A stretch of 64,000 nucleotides of DNA, taken from NCBI RefSeq assembly GCF_019710635.1, contig NZ_JAIFZS010000008.1, positions 310,001-374,000 on the forward strand. Reading direction: 5' to 3'. A program made the translations under genes and the position numbers. The DNA comes from Mycolicibacterium xanthum. Its GTDB lineage: Bacteria > Actinomycetota > Actinomycetes > Mycobacteriales > Mycobacteriaceae. The notes below the pieces were generated by a model that ran no database searches, was not told the DNA's origin, and was given only the letters and a program-made list of their open reading frames with translations. The first letter of the stretch is position 1, and each line of letters starts with the position of its first letter. Positions 46,351 to 56,027 of the stretch are shown here, one piece after another.

Positions 46351-46558
46351 CTCTGTGGCACCTCCCGGCGGTGGATCGTGTGACGAGACCATTATCGGTG
46401 GGCGAGGCGGTGGTTCCCACCCGCGATGTGCGTCATAGAATCGGGCGGCGAAGTAGGTGGTACGGGTCAGATTCAGCTCGTATCATTATTGTTAAGTGTC
46501 CGTATACGCGGGCACATGTAACTTTGATTGACGCCCCCACGGCAAGAGGGAGGGACGA
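46351..46558. promoter_or_regulatory. Divergent promoter region, GNAT and DUF3040 genes
   Basis: 208 bp without a gene. The centre (46480-46495) is unusually AT-rich and contains TATCAT (46481-46486) as -10 candidate for the DUF3040 gene. An imperfect dyad GTGTCCG...CGGGCAC (46496-46515) follows. AGGGAGGGA forms a strong ribosome binding site before ATG 46559. Confidence 0.4.
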
Positions 46559-46963
46559 ATGCCACTCTCCGATCATGAGCAGCGCATGCTCGACCAGATC
46601 GAGAGCGCGCTCTATGCCGAGGACCCCAAGTTCGCATCCAGCGTCCGTGGTGGCACCATGCGCGCGCCGTCCACCCGGCGCCGCCTGCAGGGTGGGGCGT
46701 TGTTCGTGGCCGGGCTCGCGATGCTGGTGTCCGGCGTGGCGTTCAAGGCCACCATGATCGGGAGCTTCCCGATCCTGTCGGTGATCGGTTTCATCGTGAT
46801 GTTCGGCGGCGTCGTCTTCGCGATCACCGGTCCCCGGGTGACCGGCAATCGGGAGCGCACCGCCGGCGAGTCCGGTGGCACCCCGCGGCAGAAGCGCCCC
46901 AAGGGCGGTGGATCGTTCACCAGCCGGATGGAAGACCGCTTCCGCCGGCGCTTCGACGAATAG
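46559..46963 (+). CDS. DUF3040 membrane protein (Rv2169c-like)
   Basis: 134 residues. The N-terminus MPLSDHEQRMLDQIESALYAEDPKFA is the DUF3040 signature; two membrane helices (about 44-62 and 69-90) and a basic Gly-rich tail follow. It sits at the head of the dcw region as in other mycobacteria. Function unknown; a terminator follows. Confidence 0.88.
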   Translation: MPLSDHEQRMLDQIESALYAEDPKFASSVRGGTMRAPSTRRRLQGGALFVAGLAMLVSGVAFKATMIGSFPILSVIGFIVMFGGVVFAITGPRVTGNRERTAGESGGTPRQKRPKGGGSFTSRMEDRFRRRFDE

Positions 46964-46978
46964 CAGTCAAGCCACTCC

Positions 46979-47011
46979 AGGGGCAGTCCGCCAGGGCTGC
47001 CCCTCTTTTTT
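46979..47011 (+). terminator. Intrinsic terminator with T tract
   Basis: 8-bp stem AGGGGCAG / CTGCCCCT (46979-46986 with 46997-47004), with CC/GG pairing inside the loop, followed by C and six T (47006-47011). It begins 15 nt after the DUF3040 gene stop and isolates it from the dcw operon. Confidence 0.88.
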
Positions 47012-47266
47012 GCCCCACCACGCCCCACCATGCCGCCACACTCGGCATTTCTGCGCTCTGACCTTGTCTGTTGGCCTGTTCCATCGCCCGACCGGTGGTG
47101 TGGGACGGAGCCCGCTCCCCCCGTACCCGTGCTCTGGGTGGGGGACTGTGCCAGAATCGCCAAAGTAATTGGAGCAAAGTGGGGAATTGTGGGGTAAAGT
47201 GGCGGACAGCGGAGCAACCGGGGTTCCGTACAGAGCGAGGCTTCAGTAGGTCTGCGAGGTGGCGAG
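47012..47266 (+). promoter_or_regulatory. mraZ upstream region (rest of the 303-bp gap)
   Basis: No gene. C-rich runs follow the terminator (47012-47040, 47117-47140). TTGGAG (47169-47174) and TAAAGT (47195-47200) are possible promoter elements but 20 bp apart. The MraZ boxes overlap them. A leader of about 60 nt leads to the mraZ ATG, with GAGGTGGCGAG as weak Shine-Dalgarno. Confidence 0.45.
47179..47204 (+). promoter_or_regulatory. MraZ operator: three 10-bp-spaced GTGG boxes
   Basis: GTGGGG (47179), GTGGGG (47189) and GTGGCG (47199) repeat exactly every 10 bp, one helical turn, with A/T-rich spacers (AAAGTG context for the first and third). MraZ proteins bind such direct TGGG/AAAGTG repeats ahead of their own operon, so autoregulation of the dcw cluster is expected. 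Confidence 0.75.
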
Positions 47267-47701
47267 ATGTTCTTCGGCACCTACACGCCAAAGCTCGACG
47301 ACAAGGGGCGACTGACGTTGCCCGCCAAGTTCCGCGACGCGCTGGCAGGAGGGTTGATGGTCACCAAGAGCCAAGATCACAGCCTTGCCGTCTACCCGCG
47401 CGCCGAGTTCGAGGAGATGATCGCCGAGATCTCCGGTCGGGCCAAACGCGGAAACCCGCAGGCCCGCGCGTACCTGCGCAATCTGGCGGCCAGCACCGAC
47501 GAGCAGTACCCGGACGCCCAGGGCCGCATCACGCTGTCGGTCGAACACCGCCGCTACGCCAACCTCACCAAGGAATGCGTGGTGACCGGGTCGATCGAGT
47601 ACCTGGAGATCTGGGACGCCCAGGCCTGGCAGAGCTACCAGGACCTTCACGAAGAGAACTTCTCCGCGGCCAGCGATGAAGCACTCGGCGACATCCTTTG
47701 A
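47267..47701 (+). CDS. mraZ: Transcriptional regulator MraZ
   Basis: 144-residue protein with two SpoVT/AbrB-like MraZ domains: [25 protein letters not shown] and the repeat [20 protein letters not shown], each with the DxKGRxxxP / DxQGRI signature. It forms ring oligomers that bind repeats upstream of mraZ. First gene of the dcw cluster. Length is typical. Confidence 0.96.
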   Translation: MFFGTYTPKLDDKGRLTLPAKFRDALAGGLMVTKSQDHSLAVYPRAEFEEMIAEISGRAKRGNPQARAYLRNLAASTDEQYPDAQGRITLSVEHRRYANLTKECVVTGSIEYLEIWDAQAWQSYQDLHEENFSAASDEALGDIL

Positions 47702-47729
47702 TCTGGTCACCGGCCCGCAGGCCCGTGCA

Positions 47730-48797
47730 GTGTGGCCTCTGCCCGAACCGACCCTGACGTACTTCCCCGACGTCAGGTTCGCGATCTCGGACAGGGACCA
47801 CATTGCAGGGGCCGTCCCGACCTCCCAGGGTGCTGCGATGGTGGATGACGAGCCCCATGTTCCGGTCCTGCTCGACAGGTGCGTCGACCTCCTCGCCCCT
47901 GCGCTGAGCCGTGTTGATCCCGACGGAACCGGGGCCACGTTGGTCGACGCCACGCTGGGCGCCGGTGGTCACGCCGAACGGTTTCTCACCCGGTTTCCCG
48001 GCCTGCGGCTGATCGGCCTCGATCGCGACCCCGATGCGCTGCAGATCGCCGGCGAGCGCCTGGCCCCGTTCGGTGACCGGGTGACGCTGGTGCGCACCCG
48101 CTACGACCGGATCGGTGATGCGATCCCCGCTACGGGCGTCGACGCGGTCCTGTTCGACCTGGGTGTGTCCTCGATGCAACTCGACCGTCGCGAACGCGGG
48201 TTCTCCTACTCGGCCGACGCTCCGCTGGACATGCGGATGGACCCGGATTCGGAGTTGACCGCCGCGGCGATCCTCAACGGCTACGACGAGAAAGAGCTGG
48301 CCCGGGTGCTGCGGGAATACGGTGAGGAGCGGTTCGCCGGACGCATCGCCGCCCACATCGTGCGTCGCCGCGCCAGCGTCCCGTTCACCACCACCTCAGA
48401 GCTCGTCGAGCTGCTGTACCAGGCGATCCCGGCGCCGGCCCGGCGCACCGGCGGACATCCCGCCAAGCGGACGTTCCAGGCGCTGCGGATCGCCGTCAAC
48501 GCCGAGCTTGAGTCGCTGCGCCGGGCGATACCCGCAGCGCTGCAAGCACTTCGGCCCGACGGACGGATCGCGGTGATGTCCTATCAGTCACTGGAGGACC
48601 GGATCGTCAAGGCGGAGTTCGCCGCGGCGACGGCGTCGCGTACGCCGCCGGGTCTGCCGGTCGAATTGCCGGGCCACGGACCAGAATTCGTGGCGCTGAC
48701 GCGTGGCGCCGAACGTGCGGACGCCGAGGAGATCGACCGTAATCCGAGAAGCGCGCCGGTGCGGCTGCGTGCGTTGGAGAAAGTTGGGGGAGCGTAG
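47730..48797 (+). CDS. rsmH: 16S rRNA (cytosine(1402)-N(4))-methyltransferase
   Basis: About 355 residues; SAM-dependent methyltransferase for C1402. Visible: [29 protein letters not shown] (SAM site), [37 protein letters not shown] and [11 protein letters not shown]. The N-terminal extension [16 protein letters not shown] is like that of M. tuberculosis MraW, so GTG 47730 is preferred; ATG 47676 (overlapping mraZ by 26 nt) and ATG 47838 (just before the core) are alternatives. Confidence 0.92.
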   Translation: MWPLPEPTLTYFPDVRFAISDRDHIAGAVPTSQGAAMVDDEPHVPVLLDRCVDLLAPALSRVDPDGTGATLVDATLGAGGHAERFLTRFPGLRLIGLDRDPDALQIAGERLAPFGDRVTLVRTRYDRIGDAIPATGVDAVLFDLGVSSMQLDRRERGFSYSADAPLDMRMDPDSELTAAAILNGYDEKELARVLREYGEERFAGRIAAHIVRRRASVPFTTTSELVELLYQAIPAPARRTGGHPAKRTFQALRIAVNAELESLRRAIPAALQALRPDGRIAVMSYQSLEDRIVKAEFAAATASRTPPGLPVELPGHGPEFVALTRGAERADAEEIDRNPRSAPVRLRALEKVGGA

Positions 48798-48799
48798 CG

Positions 48800-49900
48800 A
48801 TGAAGGCGAAGCGGCGGTTTCGTGGCGGCACGGCGACCAAGAAATCCCAGCCCCGGCAGGGACGTAAGCCCGCCCGCGAGTCCACCCGGATGACGGCCGA
48901 TCCGCAGGCCCGCGGTCGCAAGTCCACGCGCGACGCACGTCCGAACCGGTCGGCGCCGCGCACCACACCGATTCAGCGCCCCGCCGCCGCGCCGGCCAGG
49001 CCGAAGAACGCCAGTCAGGCGAAGGCCCGCGCCAAGGCCCGTAAGGCTAAGGCGCCCAAGGTCGTTCGTCCGCCCCTTCGGCAGCGGATCCTGGTCCGGC
49101 TGGCCGCCATCGACCTCAATCCGCGCACACTGGTCGCCCGGGTGCCGTTCGTGGTGCTGGTCATCGGATCCCTGGGCGTCGGTCTCGGCGTGACACTGTG
49201 GCTGTCCACCGATGCCGCCGAGCGGTCCTACCAGCTGGGAAACGCCCGTCAGCTCAATCAGGCTCTGCTGCAGCAGAAAGAAGCGCTGGAACGTGATGTG
49301 CTGGAGGCCCAGGCCGCCCCGGCGCTGGCCGAGGCGGCCCGCAACCTCGGGATGATTCCGTCCCGCGACACCGCGCACCTGGTCCAGGATCCGGCGGGCA
49401 ACTGGGTTGTGGTCGGCACCCCGAAACCGGCCGAGGGCGTCCCGCCGCCGCCGCTGAACACCCCGCTGCCCGACCCCGTCCCGCCGGGTCCCCCCGCCCC
49501 GCGGGTGGTCGAACCGCTCGAGGTTCCCGTCCGGGTGCCGTCCGCGACATCCCCGCTGGCAGCCCCGGCGCCCGGTGTCCTCGCGACGCCGCCGGCGCCC
49601 GGTGTCCCCGCGGCAGCCCCGGTGCCCGGTGTCCCCGCGGCAACGGCCCCGGGCCTCGAGGTGCCACACTCGGTTGCCGGGCAGCTGCCCGTACCCGGCC
49701 CGGTTCCCGGCGCTCCCGCGCCGCTGCCGGTCGATGCGCCGCAGGTCGCGCCCCTCCCGCCCGCCGCGCTGCCGCCCGCCGCGCCGCCGGACGCCGGACC
49801 GGCGCACCTGGCGCCGGGGGCCGCGACCACGCCCGGTGAGCCGTTGAGCACCGACCAGCCGGCACCCGTTGCGGCGCCGGTCCCGGGCGCCCCGGCATGA
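48800..49900 (+). CDS. FtsL-position bitopic Pro-rich membrane protein (Rv2164c-like)
   Basis: 366 residues. Basic cytoplasmic domain rich in Lys, Arg and Pro (1-105), one membrane helix (VPFVVLVIGSLGVGLGVTLWL, about 114-134), a coiled coil (ERSYQLGNARQLNQALLQQKEALERDV) and then ARNLGMIPSRDTAHLV, which resembles the end of the FtsL/DivIC fold. Residues 215-366 are a Pro/Ala/Val-rich tail with imperfect APGVPAA repeats. Its place between rsmH and pbpB is that of ftsL, so it probably acts in the divisome. ATG 48800 is 2 nt after the rsmH stop. Confidence 0.85.
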   Translation: MKAKRRFRGGTATKKSQPRQGRKPARESTRMTADPQARGRKSTRDARPNRSAPRTTPIQRPAAAPARPKNASQAKARAKARKAKAPKVVRPPLRQRILVRLAAIDLNPRTLVARVPFVVLVIGSLGVGLGVTLWLSTDAAERSYQLGNARQLNQALLQQKEALERDVLEAQAAPALAEAARNLGMIPSRDTAHLVQDPAGNWVVVGTPKPAEGVPPPPLNTPLPDPVPPGPPAPRVVEPLEVPVRVPSATSPLAAPAPGVLATPPAPGVPAAAPVPGVPAATAPGLEVPHSVAGQLPVPGPVPGAPAPLPVDAPQVAPLPPAALPPAAPPDAGPAHLAPGAATTPGEPLSTDQPAPVAAPVPGAPA

Positions 49901-51822
49901 CCCGCGACTCCGGCCGGCGCGGCCGCACCGCGAAGGCGGCCGCACCGAACCAGGAACGGTCGGCCCGATCCCGGCGCACCCGGCAGGCGGCGCCGCAGAA
50001 CGGCCTGCGCAGCGCGTCGTTCGTCTTCCGGCACCGCGCCGGCAACGCGGTGATCTTCCTGCTGCTGGTGATCGCCGCCGCGCAGCTGTTCACCCTGCAG
50101 GTCCCGCGCGCGGAGGGCCTGCGCGCCGAGGCGGCCGGCCAGCTCAAGGTCACCGACGTCGACCCCGCGCTGCGGGGGGCGATCATCGACCGCAATTTCG
50201 ACAAGCTGGCCTTCACCATCGAGGCCCGGGCGCTGACCTTCCAGCCGGTCAAGGTGCGAGAGCAACTGCAGGAGGCCTACGAGAAGGCCACGGCCGAGGG
50301 TAGCGAGGCCACCAAGCCGGACGCGCGGCTGCGGGAGATCGCCGACGAGGTCTCCAAACGCCTGGGCGGCAAGCCCGACAGCGCGACGCTGCTCAAGAAG
50401 CTACGCAGCAACGAGACCTTCGTGTATCTGGCCCGCGCGATCGACCCCGCCCTCGCCGAAGCGATCACCACCGACTTCCCCGAGGTCGGTTCGGAGCGCC
50501 AGGACCTGCGCCAGTATCCCGGGGGCGCGTTGGCGGCCAACGTGGTGGGTGGCATCGACTGGGACGGCCACGGGCTGCTGGGGATGGAGGACTCCCTGGA
50601 CTCGGTGCTGGCCGGGACCGACGGTTCGGTCACCTACGACCGCGGCTCCGACGGCGTGGTCATCCCGGGCAGCTACCGCAACCGCCACGACGCCGTGAAC
50701 GGTTCGACGGTGATGCTGACCCTCGACGACGACATCCAGTTCTACGTCCAGCAGCAGGTGCAGCTGGCCAAGGACGCCTCCGGTGCCAAGAATGCCTCGG
50801 CGGTGGTGCTCGACGCCAAAACCGGCGAGGTGCTGGCGATGTCGAACGACAACACCTTCAACCCGGCTCAGGACATCAGCCGCCAGGAGGATCGCCAGCT
50901 GGGAAACCTGCCGGTGTCCTCCCCGTTCGAACCCGGATCGGTGAACAAGATCATCACCGCGGCGTCGGTCATCGAGTTCGGGTTGTCCAAGCCCGACGAG
51001 GTGCTGCAGGTACCCGGCTCGATCGACATGGGCGGGGTGAACGTGCGCGACGCGTGGAGCCACGGCGTCATGCCGTACACCACGACCGGGGTGTTCGGTA
51101 AGTCCTCGAACGTCGGCACCCTGATGCTGGCCCAGCGGGTCGGGCCGGAACGCTACGCGGACATGTTGGCCAAGTTCGGGCTCGGCCAGCGCACCGGAGT
51201 CGGGCTGCCGGGGGAGAGCGCCGGACTGGTTCCCCCGATCGACCAGTGGTCGGGCAGCACATTCTCCAACCTTCCCATCGGCCAAGGCCTTTCGATGACC
51301 CTCCTGCAGATGGCCGGCATCTACCAGACGATCGCCAACGACGGGGTGCGGATGCCGCCGCGCATCGTCAAGGCGACCATCGCACCCGACGGCACCCGGA
51401 CCGAGGAGGCCCGCCCGGCGGGCGTGCGGGTGGTGTCGCCGCAGACCGCACGCACGGTGCGCAACATGTTCCGCGCGGTGGTACAGCGCGATCCGACCGG
51501 AGTCCAGCAGGGCACCGGCCCGCAGGCGGCCGTCGAGGGCTACCAGATCGCCGGCAAGACCGGCACCGCCCAGCAGATCAACCCGGGCTGCGGCTGCTAC
51601 TACGACGACGTCTACTGGATCACCTTCGCCGGGATGGCACCGGCCGACGACCCGCGCTATGTCGTGGGCGTGATGCTCGACGCTCCGCACCGCGCCGCGG
51701 ACGGATCGCCCGGGTCCTCGGCCGCACCGCTGTTCCACAACATCGCGTCGTGGCTGCTGCAGCGTGAGAACGTGCCGCTCTCGACCGATCCGGGTGCGCC
51801 GTTGACCCTGGTGGCCGACTGA
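49897..51822 (+). CDS. pbpB: Septal penicillin-binding protein 3 (FtsI/PbpB)
   Basis: 641-residue class B PBP, the septal transpeptidase working with FtsW. Cytoplasmic basic tail (1-48), one membrane helix ([17 protein letters not shown], about 51-67), dimerisation domain starting [13 protein letters not shown], then the transpeptidase with Ser348 in EPGSVNK (SxxK), Ser403-Ser-Asn405 (SxN) and Lys554 in KTGTAQ. ATG 49897 overlaps the previous stop by 4 nt (ATGA). Confidence 0.96.
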   Translation: MTRDSGRRGRTAKAAAPNQERSARSRRTRQAAPQNGLRSASFVFRHRAGNAVIFLLLVIAAAQLFTLQVPRAEGLRAEAAGQLKVTDVDPALRGAIIDRNFDKLAFTIEARALTFQPVKVREQLQEAYEKATAEGSEATKPDARLREIADEVSKRLGGKPDSATLLKKLRSNETFVYLARAIDPALAEAITTDFPEVGSERQDLRQYPGGALAANVVGGIDWDGHGLLGMEDSLDSVLAGTDGSVTYDRGSDGVVIPGSYRNRHDAVNGSTVMLTLDDDIQFYVQQQVQLAKDASGAKNASAVVLDAKTGEVLAMSNDNTFNPAQDISRQEDRQLGNLPVSSPFEPGSVNKIITAASVIEFGLSKPDEVLQVPGSIDMGGVNVRDAWSHGVMPYTTTGVFGKSSNVGTLMLAQRVGPERYADMLAKFGLGQRTGVGLPGESAGLVPPIDQWSGSTFSNLPIGQGLSMTLLQMAGIYQTIANDGVRMPPRIVKATIAPDGTRTEEARPAGVRVVSPQTARTVRNMFRAVVQRDPTGVQQGTGPQAAVEGYQIAGKTGTAQQINPGCGCYYDDVYWITFAGMAPADDPRYVVGVMLDAPHRAADGSPGSSAAPLFHNIASWLLQRENVPLSTDPGAPLTLVAD

Positions 51823-51874
51823 CCCGTCGCGCCGCCGGAGGCCGCTAATCCGGAAGCCGTGCAGCCCGGGCCGG

Positions 51875-51889
51875 TACTGTGTCAACGCC
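51875..51889 (+). promoter_or_regulatory. murE promoter candidate, near-leaderless
   Basis: TACTGT (51875-51880) ends 9 nt before ATG 51890 and no Shine-Dalgarno is present. The 67-bp pbpB-murE gap is one of the few breaks in the cluster, so an internal promoter here is plausible. Confidence 0.4.
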
Positions 51890-53440
51890 ATGAACCTGCG
51901 CCCGAGCCATCCCGTCGGCCTACCTCTCGGGGCGGTGACCGACCTCGTCGCCCCGGTATCGGTGACGCCGTCGCCGGATCCCGAGGGGCCTGCCGTGCAG
52001 GTCACCGGCGTGACGTTGCGCGGCCAGAACGCCCAGGCCGGTGACCTGTTCGCGGCGTTGCCCGGCAGTCGCGCGCACGGGGGTCGCTACGCGCCCGACG
52101 CGGTGGCCGCCGGCGCGGTCGCGGTGCTGACCGACCGGTCCGGCCTCGCCGAGATCGATCACGCCTGTGCCGGCCGTCCGCTGGGCGTGCCCGTCCTGGT
52201 GCACGCCGATCCGCGGTCGATACTCGGGCGGGTGGCGGGCGCGGTGTACGGCAACCCGTCGCAGCACCTGCGCGTCATCGGGGTCACCGGGACGTCGGGG
52301 AAGACCACCACCACCTACCTGATCGAGGCGGGACTGCGGGCCGCCGACCGGATGGTCGGGCTGATCGGCACCGTCGGGGTGCGGATCGACGGCCGGGATC
52401 AGCCCGGCGGGCTGACCACCCCGGAGGCACCGGACCTGCAGGCGCTGCTGGCATTGATGCTCGAGCAGGGCGTCGACACCGTGGTGATGGAGGTGTCCAG
52501 CCACGCGCTGATCCTCGGCCGGGTCGACGGGGTGTCCTTCGCGGTCGGCGGTTTCACCAACCTGTCCCGCGATCACCTGGACTTCCACCCGTCGATGGAG
52601 GACTACTTCGAGGCCAAGGCGCGGTTGTTCGACCCCGGGTCGCCCACCCGCGCCGCCGAATCGGTGATCTGCATCGACGACCAGTGGGGGCGCGCGATGG
52701 CCGGGCGGGCCGACCGGGCGGTCACCGTCAGCGCCACCGGCCCCGCCGACTGGTCCGTGGAGGGCCTCACCGTCGCCGACGGCGGGCAGGAGTTCTACGC
52801 GGTGGACCCGGCCGGTGTCCATCACGGCCTGCAGATCGGGTTGCCCGGCCGCTACAACGTCGCCAACTGCCTGCTGGCGGTGGCCCTGCTCGACGCGGTC
52901 GGGGTGTCGCCGGACCAGGCCGCTCCGGGGCTGCACGACGCCACCGTGCCGGGCCGGCTGGAACCGGTCGACCGGGGGCAGCGCTTCCTGGCCCTGGTCG
53001 ACTATGCGCACAAGCCCGGCGCGCTGTGGGCGGTGCTGCACACGCTGCGCCAGCAGGGCACGGGTCGGCTGGCGGTGGTGTTCGGCGCGGGCGGCAACCG
53101 TGACCGGGGCAAACGGCAGCCGATGGGGAAGGTGGCCGCCGAGCTGGCCGACCTCGTCGTGGTGACCGACGACAACCCCCGCGACGAGGATCCGGCGGCG
53201 ATCCGCGCCGCGATCCTGGCCGGGGCCGGCGAGGCCGACGCCGAGGTGGTGGAGATCGGGGACCGCGCCCGGGCCATCGCGCACGCGGTGGCGTGGGCCC
53301 GCGACGGTGACATCGTGTTGATCGCCGGCAAGGGGCACGAGGCCGGGCAGACCAGCCGGGGACAGACCACGCCGTTCGACGACCGGGACGAGTTGGCCCG
53401 CGCGCTGGAGACGCTGGACACCGGGGGACCGCGCCGATGA
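51890..53440 (+). CDS. murE: UDP-MurNAc-tripeptide synthetase (meso-DAP adding)
   Basis: 516-residue Mur ligase adding meso-diaminopimelate to UDP-MurNAc-L-Ala-D-Glu. ATP site [19 protein letters not shown], central domain [29 protein letters not shown], and [11 protein letters not shown], whose DNPR motif selects meso-DAP over Lys. C-terminal KGHEAGQ. In M. tuberculosis several genes separate pbpB and murE; here they are adjacent. Confidence 0.96.
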   Translation: MNLRPSHPVGLPLGAVTDLVAPVSVTPSPDPEGPAVQVTGVTLRGQNAQAGDLFAALPGSRAHGGRYAPDAVAAGAVAVLTDRSGLAEIDHACAGRPLGVPVLVHADPRSILGRVAGAVYGNPSQHLRVIGVTGTSGKTTTTYLIEAGLRAADRMVGLIGTVGVRIDGRDQPGGLTTPEAPDLQALLALMLEQGVDTVVMEVSSHALILGRVDGVSFAVGGFTNLSRDHLDFHPSMEDYFEAKARLFDPGSPTRAAESVICIDDQWGRAMAGRADRAVTVSATGPADWSVEGLTVADGGQEFYAVDPAGVHHGLQIGLPGRYNVANCLLAVALLDAVGVSPDQAAPGLHDATVPGRLEPVDRGQRFLALVDYAHKPGALWAVLHTLRQQGTGRLAVVFGAGGNRDRGKRQPMGKVAAELADLVVVTDDNPRDEDPAAIRAAILAGAGEADAEVVEIGDRARAIAHAVAWARDGDIVLIAGKGHEAGQTSRGQTTPFDDRDELARALETLDTGGPRR

Positions 53441-54951
53441 TCGCGCTGACGCTGTCGCAGATCGCCGACATCGTCGGTGGCCGGCTGGCCGACATATCCG
53501 CCGAGGACGCCGCCGCCACCCGGGTCACCGGCACCGTCGAGTTCGACTCGCGGGCGGTCGGGCCGGGTGGGTTGTTCCTGGCGCTGCCCGGTGCCCGCTC
53601 CGACGGCCACGACTTCGCCGCGGCGGCGGTCGCCGCGGGTGCGGTCGCCGTGCTGGCGGCGCGGCCGGTCGGCGTGCCCGCGATCGTCGTCGATCCCGCG
53701 CCCGGGCCGGCGGCGTCGGGCGCCGGCGTGCTCGAACACGACACCGACGGGTCGGGGGCCGCGGTGCTGGCGGCGCTGGCGCGGCTGGCCAAGGCGGTGG
53801 CCGCCGAACTCGTCGCCGGTGGACTGACCATCGTCGGGCTGACCGGATCCTCGGGCAAGACGTCCACCAAGGATCTGATCGCCGCGGTGCTGGCCCCGCT
53901 GGGCGAGGTGGTCGCCCCGCCCGGCTCGTTCAACAACGAGCTGGGACATCCGTGGACCGTGCTGCGGGCCGGCGAATCCACCGACTACCTGGTGCTGGAG
54001 ATGTCGGCACGCCACCCGGGCAACATCGCCGCGCTGGCCGACATCGCGCCGCCGTCGGTTGCGGTCGTGCTCAACGTCGGCACCGCACACCTCGGTGAGT
54101 TCGGCTCCCGCGAGGCCATCGCGGCGACGAAGTCCGAGCTGCCGCAGGCCGTCCCGGCCTCCGGCGTGGTGATCCTCAACGTCGACGACCCGGTCGTGGC
54201 CGCGATGGCCGACGAGACCGCCGCGCGCGTCGTGCGCGTCGCGCGCTCGGCCGGGGTCACGCAGGCCGACGTGTGGGCCGAGGACGTGGTGCTCGACGGG
54301 CTGGCCCGGGCGGGCTTCACGCTGCACACCGGTGACTCGGCGGTGCCCGTCACGCTGGCGGTGCACGGCGACCACCAGGTGTCCAATGCGCTGTGCGCCG
54401 CGGCGGTCGCCCTCGAGTGCGGGGCCACCCCCGAACAGGTGGCCGCCGCACTCGCGGCAGCGGGGCCGGTGTCGCGGCAGCGGATGGCCGTCAGTGCCCG
54501 GGCCGACGGTGTCACGATCATCAACGACGCCTACAACGCCAATCCCGATTCGATGGGTGCAGGTCTCAAGGCGCTGGCATGGATGAGTCGGGCTGGCGCG
54601 TCCAAAGGCCGGAGCTGGGCGGTGCTGGGCGAGATGGCCGAACTCGGCGACGACGCGATATCCGAGCATGATCGCATCGGTCGGCTGGCGGTGCGATTAG
54701 ATGTTTCTCGACTGGTCGTCGTCGGAACCGGGAGGTCTATGAGCGCCATGCTTCACGGGGCGGTCATGGAGGGATCCTGGGGATCCGAGGCCACCCCGGT
54801 CGCCGACGCCGACGCCGCGCTGGAGCTGCTGCGCGCCGAGCTCGCACCCGGCGACGTGGTTCTGGTCAAGGCCTCGAACTCCGCGGGGCTGGGCGCGCTG
54901 GCCGACGCGCTGGTCGACGACGTGCCCGCGGGCCCGGAGGGCGCTCGATGA
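53437..54951 (+). CDS. murF: UDP-MurNAc-tripeptide:D-Ala-D-Ala ligase
   Basis: 504-residue Mur ligase that adds D-Ala-D-Ala. [17 protein letters not shown] in the N-terminal domain, ATP loop [31 protein letters not shown] and the [12 protein letters not shown] motif characteristic of MurF. ATG 53437 overlaps the murE stop by 4 nt (ATGA). Confidence 0.96.
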   Translation: MIALTLSQIADIVGGRLADISAEDAAATRVTGTVEFDSRAVGPGGLFLALPGARSDGHDFAAAAVAAGAVAVLAARPVGVPAIVVDPAPGPAASGAGVLEHDTDGSGAAVLAALARLAKAVAAELVAGGLTIVGLTGSSGKTSTKDLIAAVLAPLGEVVAPPGSFNNELGHPWTVLRAGESTDYLVLEMSARHPGNIAALADIAPPSVAVVLNVGTAHLGEFGSREAIAATKSELPQAVPASGVVILNVDDPVVAAMADETAARVVRVARSAGVTQADVWAEDVVLDGLARAGFTLHTGDSAVPVTLAVHGDHQVSNALCAAAVALECGATPEQVAAALAAAGPVSRQRMAVSARADGVTIINDAYNANPDSMGAGLKALAWMSRAGASKGRSWAVLGEMAELGDDAISEHDRIGRLAVRLDVSRLVVVGTGRSMSAMLHGAVMEGSWGSEATPVADADAALELLRAELAPGDVVLVKASNSAGLGALADALVDDVPAGPEGAR

Positions 54952-56027
54952 GGCAGATTCTCATCGCCGTCGCGATCGCGTTGGCGGTGTCGATCCTGTT
55001 GACCCCGGTGCTGATCAGGCTGTTCACCCGGCAGGGGTTCGGTCACGAGATCCGCGAGGACGGTCCGCCGAGCCACAAGAAGAAGCGGGGCACCCCGTCG
55101 ATGGGTGGCGTCGCGATCGTCACCGGCATCTGGGCCAGTTACTTCGGGACCCACCTGGTCGGGGTGGTGATCGACGGCAAGGGGCCGTCGGCGTCGGGAC
55201 TGCTGGTGCTGGGACTGATCACCGTCCTCGGCGCGGTCGGGTTCACCGACGATCTGATCAAGATCCGGCGGGCGCGCAACCTGGGGCTGAACAAGACCGC
55301 CAAGACGGTCGGCATCCTGGTCGCGGCCGTGCTGTTCGGCGTGCTGGCGCTGCAGTTCCGCAACGGCGACGGGTTGACCCCGGGCAGCGCCGAGCTGTCC
55401 TACGTACGTGAGATCGCCACGGTGACGCTGGCACCCGCGGTGTTCGTGCTGTTCTGCGTGGTGATCATCAGCGCCTGGTCGAACGCGGTCAACTTCACCG
55501 ACGGCCTCGACGGTCTGGCCGCGGGCGCGATGGCCATGGTGTGCGCCGCCTATGTGCTGATCACGTTCTGGCAGTTCCGCAACGCGTGTGCCACCAGCCC
55601 CGGAGTGGGCTGCTACAACGTTCGCGATCCTCTCGACCTGGCGATCATCGCCGCGGCCACCGCCGGCGCATGTATCGGCTTCCTGTGGTGGAACGCCGCG
55701 CCCGCCAAGATCTTCATGGGCGACACCGGTTCGCTGGCTCTCGGCGGGGTCATCGCCGGGCTGTCGGTCACCAGCCGCACAGAGATGCTCGCCGTGGTGC
55801 TCGGCGCGCTGTTCGTCGCGGAGGTGACCTCGGTGGTCGTGCAGATCCTGGCTTTCCGTACCACCGGGCGCCGGGTGTTCCGGATGGCGCCGTTCCACCA
55901 CCACTTCGAGTTGGTCGGCTGGGCCGAGACGACCGTGATCATCCGGTTCTGGCTGCTCACGGCGATCGCCTGCGGCCTGGGCGTGGCGCTGTTCTACAGC
56001 GAGTGGCTGACGACCGTCGGTGCCTGA
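54948..56027 (+). CDS. mraY: Phospho-MurNAc-pentapeptide translocase
   Basis: 359-residue, ten-helix enzyme that transfers phospho-MurNAc-pentapeptide to decaprenyl phosphate (lipid I). It shows [26 protein letters not shown] (catalytic Asp pair), [15 protein letters not shown] and [14 protein letters not shown], and the MAPFHHHFE histidine cluster. ATG 54948 overlaps the murF stop by 4 nt. Confidence 0.97.
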   Translation: MRQILIAVAIALAVSILLTPVLIRLFTRQGFGHEIREDGPPSHKKKRGTPSMGGVAIVTGIWASYFGTHLVGVVIDGKGPSASGLLVLGLITVLGAVGFTDDLIKIRRARNLGLNKTAKTVGILVAAVLFGVLALQFRNGDGLTPGSAELSYVREIATVTLAPAVFVLFCVVIISAWSNAVNFTDGLDGLAAGAMAMVCAAYVLITFWQFRNACATSPGVGCYNVRDPLDLAIIAAATAGACIGFLWWNAAPAKIFMGDTGSLALGGVIAGLSVTSRTEMLAVVLGALFVAEVTSVVVQILAFRTTGRRVFRMAPFHHHFELVGWAETTVIIRFWLLTAIACGLGVALFYSEWLTTVGA

